A DNA stretch of 64,000 nucleotides from Casuarina equisetifolia (GCA_028551475.1 CM052360.1:14248501-14312500), one strand, 5' to 3'; shown: positions 36,101 through 48,640, numbered from the stretch's first letter. Made by a program: numbers and translations. The notes: generated by a model not told the origin, from the sequence alone.

Positions 36101-38656
36101 TCTCAAATTGACCACAACCATGCGTAATCTTTTCTTGGTAGAAAGTGTACCTTAAGTTTGCTGCTCACTTTCTCGACTTGATCCCATCTCTTTACTTACT
36201 CATTCAAATTTATCACAACCTTTCCCAATCTTTTTCTAGTAGAAAGTGTACCCTAGGTCTTCTACTCACTCTTTCAACTTGATCTCATCTCTATGCTTGC
36301 TGTCTTGAATTAATTGCATCTTTATGAGATCTACTACTAGCAGAAAGTGTACCCTAAGTCTATTACTTACTCTTTCAAGTTTTTCCCATCTTTGTGCTCA
36401 CTTTCTCAAATTGATCGATCCCAATGCCATGTTTTATTGGCAAAAAGTATACCCTAAGTCTAGTGCTAGCTCTCTTGAATTGATCCTATCTCTCTACTTG
36501 TTTTCTCAAATTGATTGCATCCCTACACAATGATCCACTACTAAAATATGTACCCTAAATCTACTAACTTTTTTGAATTGATCCCATCTCTATACTCCTT
36601 CTCTTGAATTGATTATGACCCTGTGCGATCTTCTACTAGTAGAAAATATGCCCTAAGTCTATTGCTTGCTCTTTCAAATTGATCCCATCTCACTGCTCAC
36701 TCTCTTAAATTGATCATATCCTTACACAATTTTCTATTAGCAGAAAGTGTACCCTAAGTCTCCTACTCACACTTTCTCGAATTGATCACATCCCTACACA
36801 ATATTCTATTGGCAGAAAGTGTACCCCAACTTTACTGCTTGCTTTCTCGACTTAATCCTATCTCTCTACTTCTGTTCTTGAATTGATCATAACCTTGTGC
36901 GATCTTTTATTGGCAGAAAATGTACACTAAGTCTATTGCTCGCTCTCTCAAGTTGATCCCATCTCTCTGCTTGTTCTTTCAAATTGATCACATCCCTATG
37001 CAATCATCTACTGGCAGGAAGTGTACACGAAGTTTGCTACTTGCTCTCTCAACTTGATCCCATCTCTTTGCTCATTCTCTCAAATTGATTGCATCCTTAC
37101 GTGATCTTTTATTGAAAGAAATGTGCCCTAAGTTTACTGGTTGCTCCCTCGAATTGATCCCACGCTCTACTCATTCTCTCTAATTAATTGCATCCTTGCG
37201 TGATCTTCTACTGGGAGAAAGTGTACCCTAGGTCTACTACTTGTGCTCTTGAATTCATCGCAAGCTTAAGCGATCTTCTCTTGGCAGAAAGTGTACCCTA
37301 AGTCTACTGCTCACTTTCTTGACTTGATCCCATCTCTTTGCTCGCTCTCTCGAATTGATTGCAATCCTTCTCAATCTTCTACTGGTAAAAAGTGTACCTC
37401 AAGTCTCCTGCTCGCTCTCTTAACTTGATCCCATCTCTTTGCTTGTTGTCTTGAATTGATCGCATCCCTACGCGATCTTTTATTGGTAGAAAGTGTACCC
37501 TAAGTTTATTGTTGACTCTTTCACGTTTTTTCCAGCTCTATGCTCACTTTTTTAAATTGATCACATCATAATGCAATGTTCTACTAGCAAAAAGTATACC
37601 CTAAGTATGGTGCTAGCTCTCTCGAATTGATCCCAACTCTATGTTCACTTTCTCAAATTAATCGCACCCTACACAATCATTCACTGGCAAATAGTGTACC
37701 TTAGGTCTACTGCTCGCTCTCTCAAATTAATCCCATCTCTATGTTCCCTTTCTTGGATTGATCCCAACCTTGGATGATTTTTTATTGGCAAAAAGTGTAC
37801 CCCTAACTCTATTAATTACTCTGTTAAATTGATCCTATCTCTCTAGTCCCTCTTTTGAATTGATCTCAACCTTGTGCGATTTTTTACTAGTAGAAAAGGT
37901 ACGCTAAGTCTATTGCTTGCTCTTTCAAGTTAATCCCATCTCTTTACTCGTTCTCTCAAATTGACCGCATCCTTATGTGATCTTCTACTGGCAGAAAGTG
38001 TACCTTAAGTTTACTACTCGCTTTCTTAAATTAATCCTATCTTTCCGCTCACTCTCTCTAATTGATCGCATACCAGTGCGATCTTCTACTAGCAAAAAGT
38101 GTACCTTAAGTCTACTATTCGTTATCTCAAATTTTTCTCATCTATCTGCTCGCTATCTCAAACTGATCACATCCCTACGCAATCTTCTATTGGTAGAAAG
38201 TGTAGCATAACTGTACTGCTTGCTTTCACAAATTAATCGCATCTCTTTGTGCATTTTCTCGAATTCATCATAACCCTACACTATCTTCTACTAGCATAAA
38301 GTGTACTCTAAGTCTACTGCTCACTTGCTCAATTTGATCCCATCTCTCTACTCCCTCTCTTGAATTGATCGTATCCTTACACGATCTTCTACTGACAAAA
38401 AATGTACCCTAAGTCTATTACTTACTCCTTAGAATTGATCCGATCTCTCTGCTTGCTCTCTTAAATTGATTGTATCCCTGAGCGATCTTTTACTAGAAGA
38501 AAGTGTACCTTAATTCTATTGTTCATTCTTTTGAATTGATCGCATCCTTGCATGATCTTCTATAGGTAAAAAGTGTACCTTAATTCTATTGCTCGTCGTC
38601 TCAAATTGATCCAATCACTTTCTCGCTCTTTCAAATTGATCGCATCCTTGCGCAAT
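30197..38656 (+). repeat. Tandem satellite, right arm, with 70-, 101- and 132-bp units
   Basis: Continuation of the array in the same orientation and unit phase after the solo LTR. Module number varies: 70-bp units without A (31591, 31661, 31731 spacing; 35768 to 35838), the usual 101-bp units, and 132-bp units with two A modules (32691 to 32823; 35838 to 35970). A local family in 31.58-32.04 kb uses GTACCCATTGTCTA in place of GTACCCTAAGTCTA. About 8.46 kb, or some 84 units by division. The array stops at CTTGCGCAAT within module B, followed by unrelated sequence. No coding potential is supported. Confidence 0.95.
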
Positions 38657-40586
38657 AAGACAAGTGCTAAAAAAATCCTTGGAGGATCAAAAGTGCTGAA
38701 TTTTGGGCTTTTGATAGAGGTTGAGATAACATACCTCTTAAATATTGTAGTTAGAGCTTGAGAAAACTTATTTGCTTATCCCTATTCCCTATTTATTTTC
38801 GATTTTAATTCTTTTGTATATTGTCTGTATTTAAAGCTGCTATAAAGCATCAAAATACATTAGCAAACCTTTCTTGATTGCTGATCGTGTGAGATCCTGC
38901 ATAATGTTTTAGCATCTGAGTCTTTCACAACATGAGATTCAGTATTAGCAATGTTTCTAATAACATGGTTCTTTCTGTAAGAATGGTAGGTGATTTAACT
39001 GAAATTCTTTCTGCAAAGGCTAATGCTTAGGTGCATGACATATGTTGGCCCTTAATGGACTTTTTATAGACGGTGCCCTCTAATTTCTTAAGAGAGTTAA
39101 TTAGCTTTTCTTTTGATTTTGCAGCTTACAAATGAGCCACATATGTCACAAGGATTTTTTTTTTTTTAATTCCAAGGGAAAGTGTTGTTTCTTATAAACT
39201 TGTTTATATGTGTAATTGTCCCTTTCTAATGATGTTCAAATGCAATTTTTATTTTTGTTTTTGTTAATGTCATTGGAGTGTTTTAGGTTATAGTGACCTT
39301 TTATTTACTCTGAAAGTCTTTTTAAGTTACGAACTCAAGTTTGTGCCTTTTCTATTCCTTTTGATACCATTAGAAAGTGCAAGAGATGGATTTTTCTTCA
39401 CTAAAAACATACTATTTTTAATCATCTTGTGAGAAAGAGGGAATTATATATTCTTCTAGTGACTCCTTGAACCAAAATTACCTTTGTTTAGAATGACCTT
39501 ATACTTGCTATCCCTGTACTTAACTCATGTATGTAGGAGCTTTTATAAACAACTACTAAATTGAAAGGGTTAACGGTAAAGCCATCTTCCTTTGTGGTTG
39601 GTGAGGGGCATATGCAATCCCCCACTTTGGTGGTTTCTTTTGCAACATGTTTACTGTACATGTAAGGAAAAAATGTTTTTCTTTTGCCCATTACCATGCT
39701 TGTCCTTCACATTTTTCTGAAATGATGAGCTACCACACCTTAAATGCCCCCACCATGTGCACGCATATAAACACACACCACTCATTTGCAAATTAAAATG
39801 ACATAATTTGAAATTGGTGTAAAGAGACATGCGAAGTAACGAGTATCAAAGATTATATTTTGCTAGCTTGAAAGCTCGATGAACCTATATTTAAGTCACT
39901 ATGAGACGGTAAATGCTTGCATGAATAATTGCTTGGTTCAAGTTTTAGTGTAAAGTGTAAATTATTTGCAACGGTGGATCTATTGTGTTGGTATGCTTAG
40001 TTATAAGAATAAAAGGGATGTTGATATTTCTTAATTGTTAATTCTAAGACCAAAACTATGGCAATCTTTTCTTGTTGATGCATGCTACCTTAGCTTTGTC
40101 CTTTTTAAACCTTAATGATTTTTTTATCTACTTATGAAAATTAAATTGACATAAAGTATTAGATATCATAGGTTTTTTTTTACCCAAAAATATGCTATAA
40201 ATGGCAAAGCCAGTGTGAAAATCTTTTGTTGTGACAAAATGTTGTATGCCAATTCTTTTACTTATAGTTTATTAGAAGGTTTAATTGGATTGCTTTTCTT
40301 CTTAACAACATGGGTGGAGTTAAAACTTTGTCCTTTTTTTTCTCTTTGAACGAATAATACAGTTTTCTACGTAATGACTTCTTTTAGGCTCAAAGGTATA
40401 AGCTTACAGTTGTAAACAAAACTTGATAAGGATAACCAAGGAGCCTACATAATGGCCATTAACTTTTGAGAAAATGCCCAATAAGTCTAGGCTCAACCAC
40501 TTACCTCTAGCATTCAAAATTTGTAAAATGTAACTGGTATGGTCAACCTTTTAAGCGTGCAAACCAAGTTGCTCTCTCCATCTCTA

Positions 40587-40608
40587 TGTGTGTGTGTGTG
40601 TGTGTGTG
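40587..40608 (+). repeat. (TG)n microsatellite
   Basis: Eleven uninterrupted TG units. Confidence 0.95.
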
Positions 40609-41221
40609 TAGGTTCTTAATTTCTGAATGGAAATGCATAAATCCATGATGTGTAGGAGCTAATGATTTTTTAGGTCTGTGTGTGTAACTATGTTGAATGT
40701 TGAACTGTCTGTGATGATGGGTACGCTTAGAGACTATACATTTGGCGAAATATCTTTCAGCAAAGACCAAAGATGTTAGTTCGTGCTCGTACAATGATAA
40801 GTGTGGCTTCAACCACGACTTAAGAGGGTTTAAGGATCAGGTAGTGGAATTTGTAGAATGGGCCTTTGATTTTGAAATGAATTGCAGCAATATTGGTTTT
40901 CAGAGGATCTGATTTGTTATTTCTTACCTTTACGATTGATTGAATTTGGTGCTACTGAATGGAGAAGCCGTCTGATCATGAAGAAGGATGCCCTTTTATG
41001 AATGTTGAAGACCCATTCCCTTACGGTTTTGCATGTAGGTTTTTGTGAACATCTGAGGTGTTCCTGCTTGAGGTTTAGATTCTCCAAAGAAGAGCTTTAA
41101 GGTCAATGGATTGAATAAAGATGTTCAAAAAATCTTGTGGAAAACTAAGATGAGCTTTTCTAAGGCAAATGCCAAACTTAAAGCTCCTAGGCTCTTGGTA
41201 TTAATAGTCTTATATCTATTT

Positions 41222-41273
41222 GTCTGTATGTCAGTCTGTCCGTCTGTCCGTCTGTCCGTCCGTCCGTCTGTCT
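41222..41273 (+). repeat. (GTCT/GTCC)n tetranucleotide repeat
   Basis: Alternating GTCT and GTCC tetramers with a few interruptions over about 50 bases. Confidence 0.9.
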
Positions 41274-41729
41274 CTTTATGTGCATACTTGTATGCAAGTT
41301 AGTAAATACTTCATGAGATTAACTATCTTGGAATTCTTCTTAATGCAAACCATTAGAAGAAGCTTATCTGCCTTCTTAACTAGCTACATGTTTTGTATTG
41401 ATTGTGCTATGTTCCTTGGTTGTGCTTTTATATCTCATTTCATGTCTTGTTATTGATGGCAGTCTCTTTTTTTATTTTTAAGTTGGAGTTGGAATATAAT
41501 TCTTTTGGTAGGTTGGAATTTTCCGAACTAATATCAACTTTTTCTTTTCCCCCTATTCTTTTTCTCCCCCGTATCATGATTGTCCAAGATGCATTACACT
41601 TTATTTTCTTGGTTGCCCTATGTGCGAACTGGTTTTTTTGTCGTGATCCTTGTTCTAGTTCAAATATGACAAAACACCCCCAAGGAGCATTACTTAGGGT
41701 TTGAATTTTGGAGCTTGTAACCTTTTAAA

Positions 41730-42420
41730 TTTTTGGTTTTTACTTTAGTTTTAGTATAATTTTAAATTTTATTTTATTTTTTATTGTTAAATTTTTAGTT
41801 TTTATTTTTTGGTTTAGTTTTTTATTTTTATTTTTATTTTTGTTAAAAAACTGTGCCGTTTAGTTTTTTAGTTTTAGTATAATTTTAAATTTTATTTTAT
41901 TTTTTATTTTTAAATTTTTAGTTTTTATTTTTTGGTTTAGTTTTTTATTTTTATTTTTGTTAAAAAACCGTGCCGTTTAGTTTTTTAGTTTTAGTACAAT
42001 TTTAAATTTTATTTTATTTTTATTGTTAAATTTTTATTTTTTATTTTTGTTAAAAACTGCGCCATTTAGTTTTTTAGTTTTAGTATAATTTTAAATTTTA
42101 TTTTATTTTTTCTGCTTAAATTTCTAACTTTTTTAGTTTTTGTTAAAAAACTGCACCTATTTAATTTTTTAGTTTTAGTATAATTTTAAATTTCTTTAGT
42201 TTTTTATTTTTCAATTTTTTGTTTTTATTTTTTTTGTTAAAAAACTGTGCCGTTTAATTTTTTGTTTTAGTATAATTTGAAATTTTATTATTTTTTTTAA
42301 TTTTTAGTTTTTAGTTTTTGGTTTTGTTTTGGTTTTTATTTTTTTTTGTTAAAAATTGCACCGTTTAGTTTTTTTAGTTTTAGTATAATTTTAAATTTTA
42401 TTTATTTTTTTGGTTTTTTT
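41730..42420 (+). repeat. T-rich minisatellite, six units of about 89-115 bp
   Basis: Each unit has TTTTAGTTTTAGTATAATTT, a long T-rich stretch, then GTTAAAAAACTGTGCCGTTT. The GCCGTTT-type end occurs at about 41857, 41972, 42061, 42155, 42249 and 42359, so unit lengths are about 115, 89, 94, 94 and 110 bp. Length varies through the T/A runs. Not coding. Confidence 0.88.
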
Positions 42421-42439
42421 TTTTTTTTTGTTTTTCAAA

Positions 42440-42640
42440 ACTATGTCATTTTGATATGGCACAGTTTAAAACAAGTCAAGGACCACACGCATTCAACTCG
42501 CTCTCCCCGTCAAAATGGCACTATTTAAAATGAGTCAAGGACCATACGCATTCGGCACGCTCTCCCCATTAAAACGGCACAGTTTCAAACAAGTCAAGGA
42601 TCTCACACATTCGACACGGTCTCCCCGTTGCTTTCACTCC
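42440..42640 (+). repeat. 59-bp tandem triplicate
   Basis: Three adjacent copies of a 59-bp unit with the core ATGGCACAGTTTAAAAC, AGTCAAGGACC and CTCTCCCCGT; the GGCAC starts lie at 42458, 42517 and 42576. It is followed to about 42840 by looser, shorter repeats around CTCCAATCGACCGTTTTTGG. Not coding. Confidence 0.85.
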
Positions 42641-45600
42641 GTCTACTCTCCCCGTTGCTCTCACTCCTATCGACTGTTTTCAGTCTGCTCCAATCGACCA
42701 TTTCCGGTTTGCTCCGATCAACTTCTACTCCAATTGACCGTTTTTGGTCTACTCCAATCGACAGTTTTTGATATACTCCGATATGTTGTTTTCGGTCTAC
42801 TACGATCGATTGTTGCTCTACCAGTCTACTGCGATCGAAGCTTGATCTAATTCCGATCGTCTTTGGCAATCGTCACTCCCAATTAATTGTTTTTGCTTTC
42901 ATTTTGGTCATTTCCTTGTCCTCTCTTACTTTGATTTGCGTTTGTGTTTCTCCATATTTTATGTTACTTTCTAGTTATGTTGTCCACCCGCCACCACCCA
43001 CCTTCCCACACACACCCACGTATAATGCACAATCAAGGAATAACCTACAGGTGAAGGCCACTGGAAGTGGGCTAGACAAAGCTAAACACCGATGGTTCAA
43101 TGTCCAAAACATATTATGGTTGTGGTGGTCTCCTTCGAGATCACAAAGGTAAGCTTTTGCGTGCTTTTTTCTGTAAATCGTATGGTAGGCCATTGGTTGT
43201 TTTTTTATTGCTCGATTGTGACATTTGCTTCTTCATGTGATAAAGGATAGGGTTCAAAAAGGTTATTCTTAACACTATAAGAGGTAACTTGTACATGCTT
43301 TTGTATTTACTAAACTAAAGGATGGAATGACTTGAAATTTATCTTCTTTTTCTTTATGTGTAATGGCATCCAACTTGTTTCCTAGTTTTATTATGGTTTG
43401 TTGCTCAACAAATCTAATGTTTCTATACAGAAGGAAAAGTTGGTCTATTTCCTCAAGACACTGCTAAAGTCATTCACCTCCAAGTCATTATAAAAGCCGT
43501 TCTCCAACTCCAAGACATTGAAAGATGCAAAGGAGTAGAAATTCCTACTTGTCTCCTATTCATAAATCTTCAAGCTCAAGTCTTGGATTAGTAGAGCGCA
43601 AAAATATGAGTGAAAAAATGAGAACAGAGGAAAAGGAGAAGAAAAGGTATATCAATTACATGAGATAGGCTTTCTGGCTTAATTTTGTTTCCTTGTGTCC
43701 TTATCTAGGTTTACTTTTGGTTGCTATGAACCTTTTTATCCCACCTGGCAACCCCCTTACCTCACCTCTCTAGAAAAAAAAAAAAAACAAAAATTTTTTG
43801 TTTATGAGGCACTTGGTGCTTTTATTATTCTTTTTATCTCATATTGCATGTTGAATTATGTCGTTGATGGGAAAGTACTTGCAAAAAGTGTCTTAAAAGG
43901 ATCTTTGTTCTATGGGAAAAGGAAATTGGAAAGAACTGTGAATTTATACTACATGTTGGGCAGTCTAGTTCCTCTTATTCAAGGAAGAGCACTTTTTTCC
44001 TTGTGATTCCTTACCATTTGCAATCTTGACCTCTGTAGTTCTCTATTTGTGGTTCTTAATCATGAACATCTTTCCTTTTTTGGTGATCTCTACTCAAAAT
44101 AAATGTAGCTAGTATGATGGAAGAAAGTGACTTATGTAGAAAACCTAAATAACAATGTATAAGAAAGTGAAGGGATGCATCCAAAAAGCAATTTGGACTT
44201 ACATGCGTTGCAAGTGCAAAATGACTTCTATAACCTATTGATTTTCTTGTTCAATGGAGTTCTGTAGTACATGTGAGTCTAGGACCCCACCAAAACAACT
44301 GTGGTGGCTTCTTTACTAATCACGGGTAAGTTCAGTGGAGTAATATGGCATAATCTCTATAAGTTGCTAATTTGCAAGTGTAAGGACCAAAGTCACAAAT
44401 CCTTCTATGTTCATTGAGAGAAAATCAGTATTCAACTAACTATTAAGTTACAACACCTCAATTGTCTAAGAAAAAGAGTTGGCTTTGACCTAAAATATCT
44501 CCAACCAAAAAAAAAAAGTCCATAAAGTAAGCTATACAGATTTAGAAGCTTTCCTATTTGATGGGGCTATAGCTTTCCAAAAATTTTATAAAACAAAAAA
44601 TTGCCAGCTACTGTGAGAAGTAAAAGTAGCCTGAAAAACTTAGGCCAATTTGTTACAAAAGGCTTATGGTCGAATAGCTTGTAAGTGGCTTCCATTTTTG
44701 CAAACCTCAAATAGCCTAGGAAAATCCATGTAAATCCTCGTGATATACAAGGCCCTACTTTATGTTTATTTAGGTTATAACTTTGGGGCAGACTGCTAAC
44801 CCTTGCTGTGATTGAGTTTGACTTTTAATCCAAGCCTTAATGGTTTCAAGGTATGGACCTCTAATTTATTGTCTTGTGATTGTTGTTTGATTTGCCCAAT
44901 TACTAGCTTTTGCCATTCTGGTTTTCTAGCACTTAATTATTACAAAAACATGGCTAATTATATCTTAAGAGTTATGGTGTTTGTCTTATTAAAAGTGTTG
45001 AGTGCAAGAATTTAAGTTTGCCAGTGATTAGTTTTACAAACTACAGCAGGTTACTTGACTTTCTTCTCCACAGGCTTTTCTGAAGGAAGATACTGCTATA
45101 GTTCAACTTGTTATATTTGATCATCAAATTGGGTGCTTTGTTTATCCACTGTTCACTAGTTTTGAAACTTATTTATTTGGATTTGGATTCAGTTAGAGTT
45201 ATGCCTTAAAAGCATAAGCATATATTTAGTGCCCTTGCTGACTTGAAGGTTAGTTTTCCATTTATTATAGCGATATACTAAGTACAGAGAAAGGGAAAAA
45301 GAAAGTTGGAGTTGTCGATATTAACCTCTTAGTTCTATTGTTGCATGGTTTAAAAGCATTGGAATCATGTTCAGGTCTTTGAATATTCAGTGTGGCATTT
45401 CCCTCATTGCATGAATGGTCATATCTGGCTTGACCTTTTCTATTTATTATTAGGCGACAACAAGAAGCATAACTGAAATTGATAGAAGAAGAGACAACAA
45501 AAAGAGTTGAAGAAGCTATTTGTAGAAAAGTTGAAGAAAGCTTTCACTCTAAGGAGATTGAACTGGAAATACAAAGGCGGTTGGAGGAGGGGCGGAAGAG

Positions 45601-46747
45601 ACTTCATGATGAAGTTGCATTTCAGCTTGAATAAGAAAAGGAAGCTACTGTAATTGATGCAAGAAAAAAAGGAGGTATATCTTTTGGATTATCTGCTCCC
45701 TTCGCTTTTTCCCTCATTGGTAGAAAGGTTCCATGCAATTGCATTATGTTGTACTATTTATGTATTTGGGAGGAAAAATTCTTTTTCACAATTTTTGACC
45801 TCTTTAAAAATTTGTTGCCTTTTGCAATTTTAGTAATCTGTTAGACATGGGTATGAAGTTCAATTGTATTTAAGTGGATGAGAAATCAGTCTAAAAATTG
45901 GTGCCATGGTATGTGCAATGAGTTTTGTGAAAAACTGAAAATATAAATTGTTCAAGTTAACTCTTATGGTAGGGAAGTATTCTGGTACTCTTTTTGTGTG
46001 CAACTTATTGGGTTAATGCCAAGGTGGTGTGGAGTTTTGCTTTTAGATCACTCTCCTAGAGACGTGAGTAGTAGCATTGTATGAAGTGTCATCTCATTAT
46101 GTCTTTATTTGGAATATTTCAGAGGGAGAAGATTCCTCAAGACATTTTGATGGATTTGAAAATTATCAACAATGAGGTTAAGATTAAGATCTATTATTGA
46201 TAGGATGCAGGCATTTTGTGGCTGCCATTATTTTTTCTAGCTTGGATTTTATATATTGGCTACCCTTTCTTGTTTAATTTTTTCGTCTCTTTTTTCTGTC
46301 TTTCTTATATTTGCCATAGGCCTTATATTTGAGATTCCTAACTCATTTGTCCTAAATGAAATTTTTCACAAAAAACATCATTAGATTAGTGTAAAAGTGA
46401 TATGCTAAAATCATCTTGGTGTATAACTTTTTATGTGAAAAGAATGTTGTTCTTGGCTTTGATGGACTCTCTTCTATTTTTCCATTTACCTAACTTAAGT
46501 GATCCCTGCCAATGAAATCTTTCACAAAATTATCTTTTGCTAGAATGTTCTTTATTGTGAAACTTTTGTTTGGCTTGAATAAAACTTCCCAATTTTAGTT
46601 CAACTGGTAGATATTCTCTGTGTGACAGATGTATGTTGAACTAGTCATTATATTCTTTCTTTGTTCTACCAAAATGAGAGGATTGCTTATTTACTTTGGC
46701 TACTAGGAAAAGGCTCGAAAAAAGAAAGAAGGGAGAGAAAGAATGTT

Positions 46748-46752
46748 GAAGG
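46748..46752 (+). repeat. Target-site duplication of element A, left copy (GAAGG)
   Basis: GAAGG precedes the TGTAAAATG end of element A. The partner at 62326-62330 is AAAGG, one transition different. Removing the element and one copy restores a continuous Arg/Glu-rich reading across ERMLK and ENCRKVEE. Confidence 0.8.
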
Positions 46753-47097
46753 TGTAAAATGATGAAGAACTCAAAACATATGGGTGAATCTTGGTAATAT
46801 GATTAACAAGCAAACCATTACATAAAAAGTGTTCAGGAGAAATTGTTCCCATGATGAAAAAACAATGAATGAATGTAACTCAGTTAAATAAAGTTCAAAA
46901 GGAAAAGCTAGAGCTGTGGTAGCTGCAGTAGTACATCCCTATTGCATGTGTAACTTAACTGCAACTATAGCACCAACTGTGTTTGGTGCTAAGGGCATAG
47001 GTGAGGCGGTGCAAAGTTGTAAATGTGTAAAGCCACAACTGTCCCCATTGTCAAGGGTGTTGAGGTGGCATCTAATGTGGTAGCTCATCTTCAAACA
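46753..47097 (-). repeat. Element A, 3' LTR (left)
   Basis: Matches 52357-52672 plus 62296-62325 through its whole length, for example ACTCAAAACATATGGGTG here versus ACTCAAAACAAATGGGTG, and GTGCTAAGGGCATAGGTGAG in both. TG...CA ends. Confidence 0.92.
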
Positions 47098-47109
47098 GGC
47101 CCCCTCAAG
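47098..47109 (-). promoter_or_regulatory. Element A polypurine tract
   Basis: On the minus strand CTTGAGGGGGCC directly precedes the TGTTTGAAG start of the 3' LTR. This is the expected place and composition for plus-strand priming. Confidence 0.75.
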
Positions 47110-47161
47110 CTAATGGTTGGTATGTATTAATAATACCTAGCTTGGAAAGGAGATGAGCATG

Positions 47162-48640
47162 CTAATTTGCCCCTAGGGCCGTGGTCAGAAGATCAGCTGG
47201 TTGATCCTTAGTCCCAACATGGTTGGTCGTAATGATCCCCTGATGCATCTTCTCACGAATGAAGTGACAATCCATATTTATTTGCTTGGTTCGTTGGTGT
47301 ACCATCAGATTAGTTGTGAGTTCCAAGGTAGCCTTATTGTTACAAAATAAGTGTACTGGATGGGGAACGTTAATTCCCATGTCTTCAAGAAGTCCAAGTA
47401 GCCATAATATTTCACAAGATGTGATTGCCATTGCTCAGTATTCAACCTCTGTAGATGATCTAGAGACTACCCCTTGCTTCTTGCTTTTCCAAGAAATGAG
47501 GGCATCACGAAGCATGATACAAAAACCTGTCAAGGACTTCCGACCTACCTTACATATGGCATATTCAAAGTCAATACAGGCTCGCATATGATAACTACCT
47601 GAAGAGGGGATGAGCAATCCTGTTCCTAGGCAACTCTTCAAATATCTCCTTAGTCGAATAGTTGTTTCCCAATGGGATTTCTTCGGCTTATGCATGAACT
47701 GAGCTAGATTATGGATTGTATAAGAGATGTTTGGTTGTGTGATTGTGAAATAGTTCAATTTTCCTATAAGTTATTGATACTTAAGAGGATCTTTTAGGAG
47801 TGGATCATCATTTCTTAGGACACAAGCTCCTTGATCATGTTTTGCTGTGGTTAAGGATAAATTTATGTCCATGGGGTTGTCTATTGGTTTTGTACCACCA
47901 AGCCCCATCTCATCTATCAATTCAAGAATGTATTTCCTCTAACTTAGGTGAAGACCCTTCTCATCTCTCAAGACCTCAACCCCAAGAAAAAACTTGAGAT
48001 CTCCCAAGTCTTTGATGTGGAAGGAAGAATGTAAGTGTGCCTTCAATTCCTTTATGCCATCAATGTCATTGCTAGTAATGAGGATATCATCACATAAATC
48101 ATGAGGAGGACAACGAGATTATCTCATTTCTTGACAAAGAGGGAAGTGTCGTGCATCAAGTCCTGATAACCAGCTACTAGTAGAACTATGGTAAATTTGT
48201 CATATCATTTTCGAGCAGCTTGCTTAAGTCCATAAATAGATCACTTGAGCTTGCATACCTTCCCATTATGTTCATGTGGATCACTAGGGGGAGGGCGCAT
48301 GTACACCTCCTCAAATAAGTCCACTTGTAGGAAAGCATTGCTAACATCCATTTGGAAAATGTCCCAATGGTTCTGAGCTACCAATGAGAGGGCACATCGA
48401 ACTGTAATATGCTTTACCATTGGTGCAAAAATATCATGATAGCCTGCTCCTTACTTTAGGCTAAAACCCTTAGCCACAAGACAGGCTTTGTATCTCTCCA
48501 CTGTCGCATCAACATTGTACTTGATTTTATAGACCCATTTACATCCAATAGCTTTCCTTTTAGGGGGAAGGTCCACATTCTCCCAAATGTTGTTTGCCTT
48601 TAATGTTGTGATCACTTGTGCCATGGCGTCTTGCCATCTA
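47162..48640 (-). pseudogene. Element A reverse transcriptase and RNase H, degraded
   Basis: Minus-strand translation gives Copia RT pieces in shifting frames: ENVDLPPKRKAIGCKWVYK, FQMDVSNAFL near 48.35 kb, LKQAARKWYDKF near 48.2 kb, then SYTIHNLAQFMHKPKKSHW (47.7 kb). RNase H follows with the DFEYAICKVGRKSLTGFC, SWKSKKQGVVSRSSTEVEY and TKDQPADLLT segments ending at 47162. The catalytic YVDD block is scrambled by frameshift into an IYVMISSL-type reading near 48.1 kb. Several stops. Not functional. Confidence 0.88.

Larger units (their letters stand above)
38657..41729. other. Non-coding region right of the satellite
   Basis: About 3 kb of AT-rich sequence with no gene I can support. Short open frames show no family resemblance. 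It contains a (TG)n run at 40587-40608 and a GTCT/GTCC tetranucleotide stretch at 41222-41273. It might include upstream sequence of the ARGLU1-like pseudogene, but nothing proves it. Confidence 0.5.

Noticed and set aside
18641-38656. Many open frames of 60-105 codons inside the satellite
   Set aside because: They are the repeat unit read through in rotating frames (70, 101 and 132 are not multiples of three). They repeat the same low-complexity peptide and have no conserved start or stop.
18641-38656. CRISPR-like look of the regular repeats
   Set aside because: The whole unit is repeated with gradual divergence. There are no unique spacers or cas genes, and this is plant nuclear DNA.
41111-41704. 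Overlapping open frames around the GTCT/GTCC repeat
   Set aside because: Composition is driven by the tetranucleotide repeat and T-rich sequence; no protein similarity recognised.
43695-44006. 103-codon open frame with a hydrophobic segment
   Set aside because: It lies in the intron of the ARGLU1-like pseudogene and shows no family resemblance.
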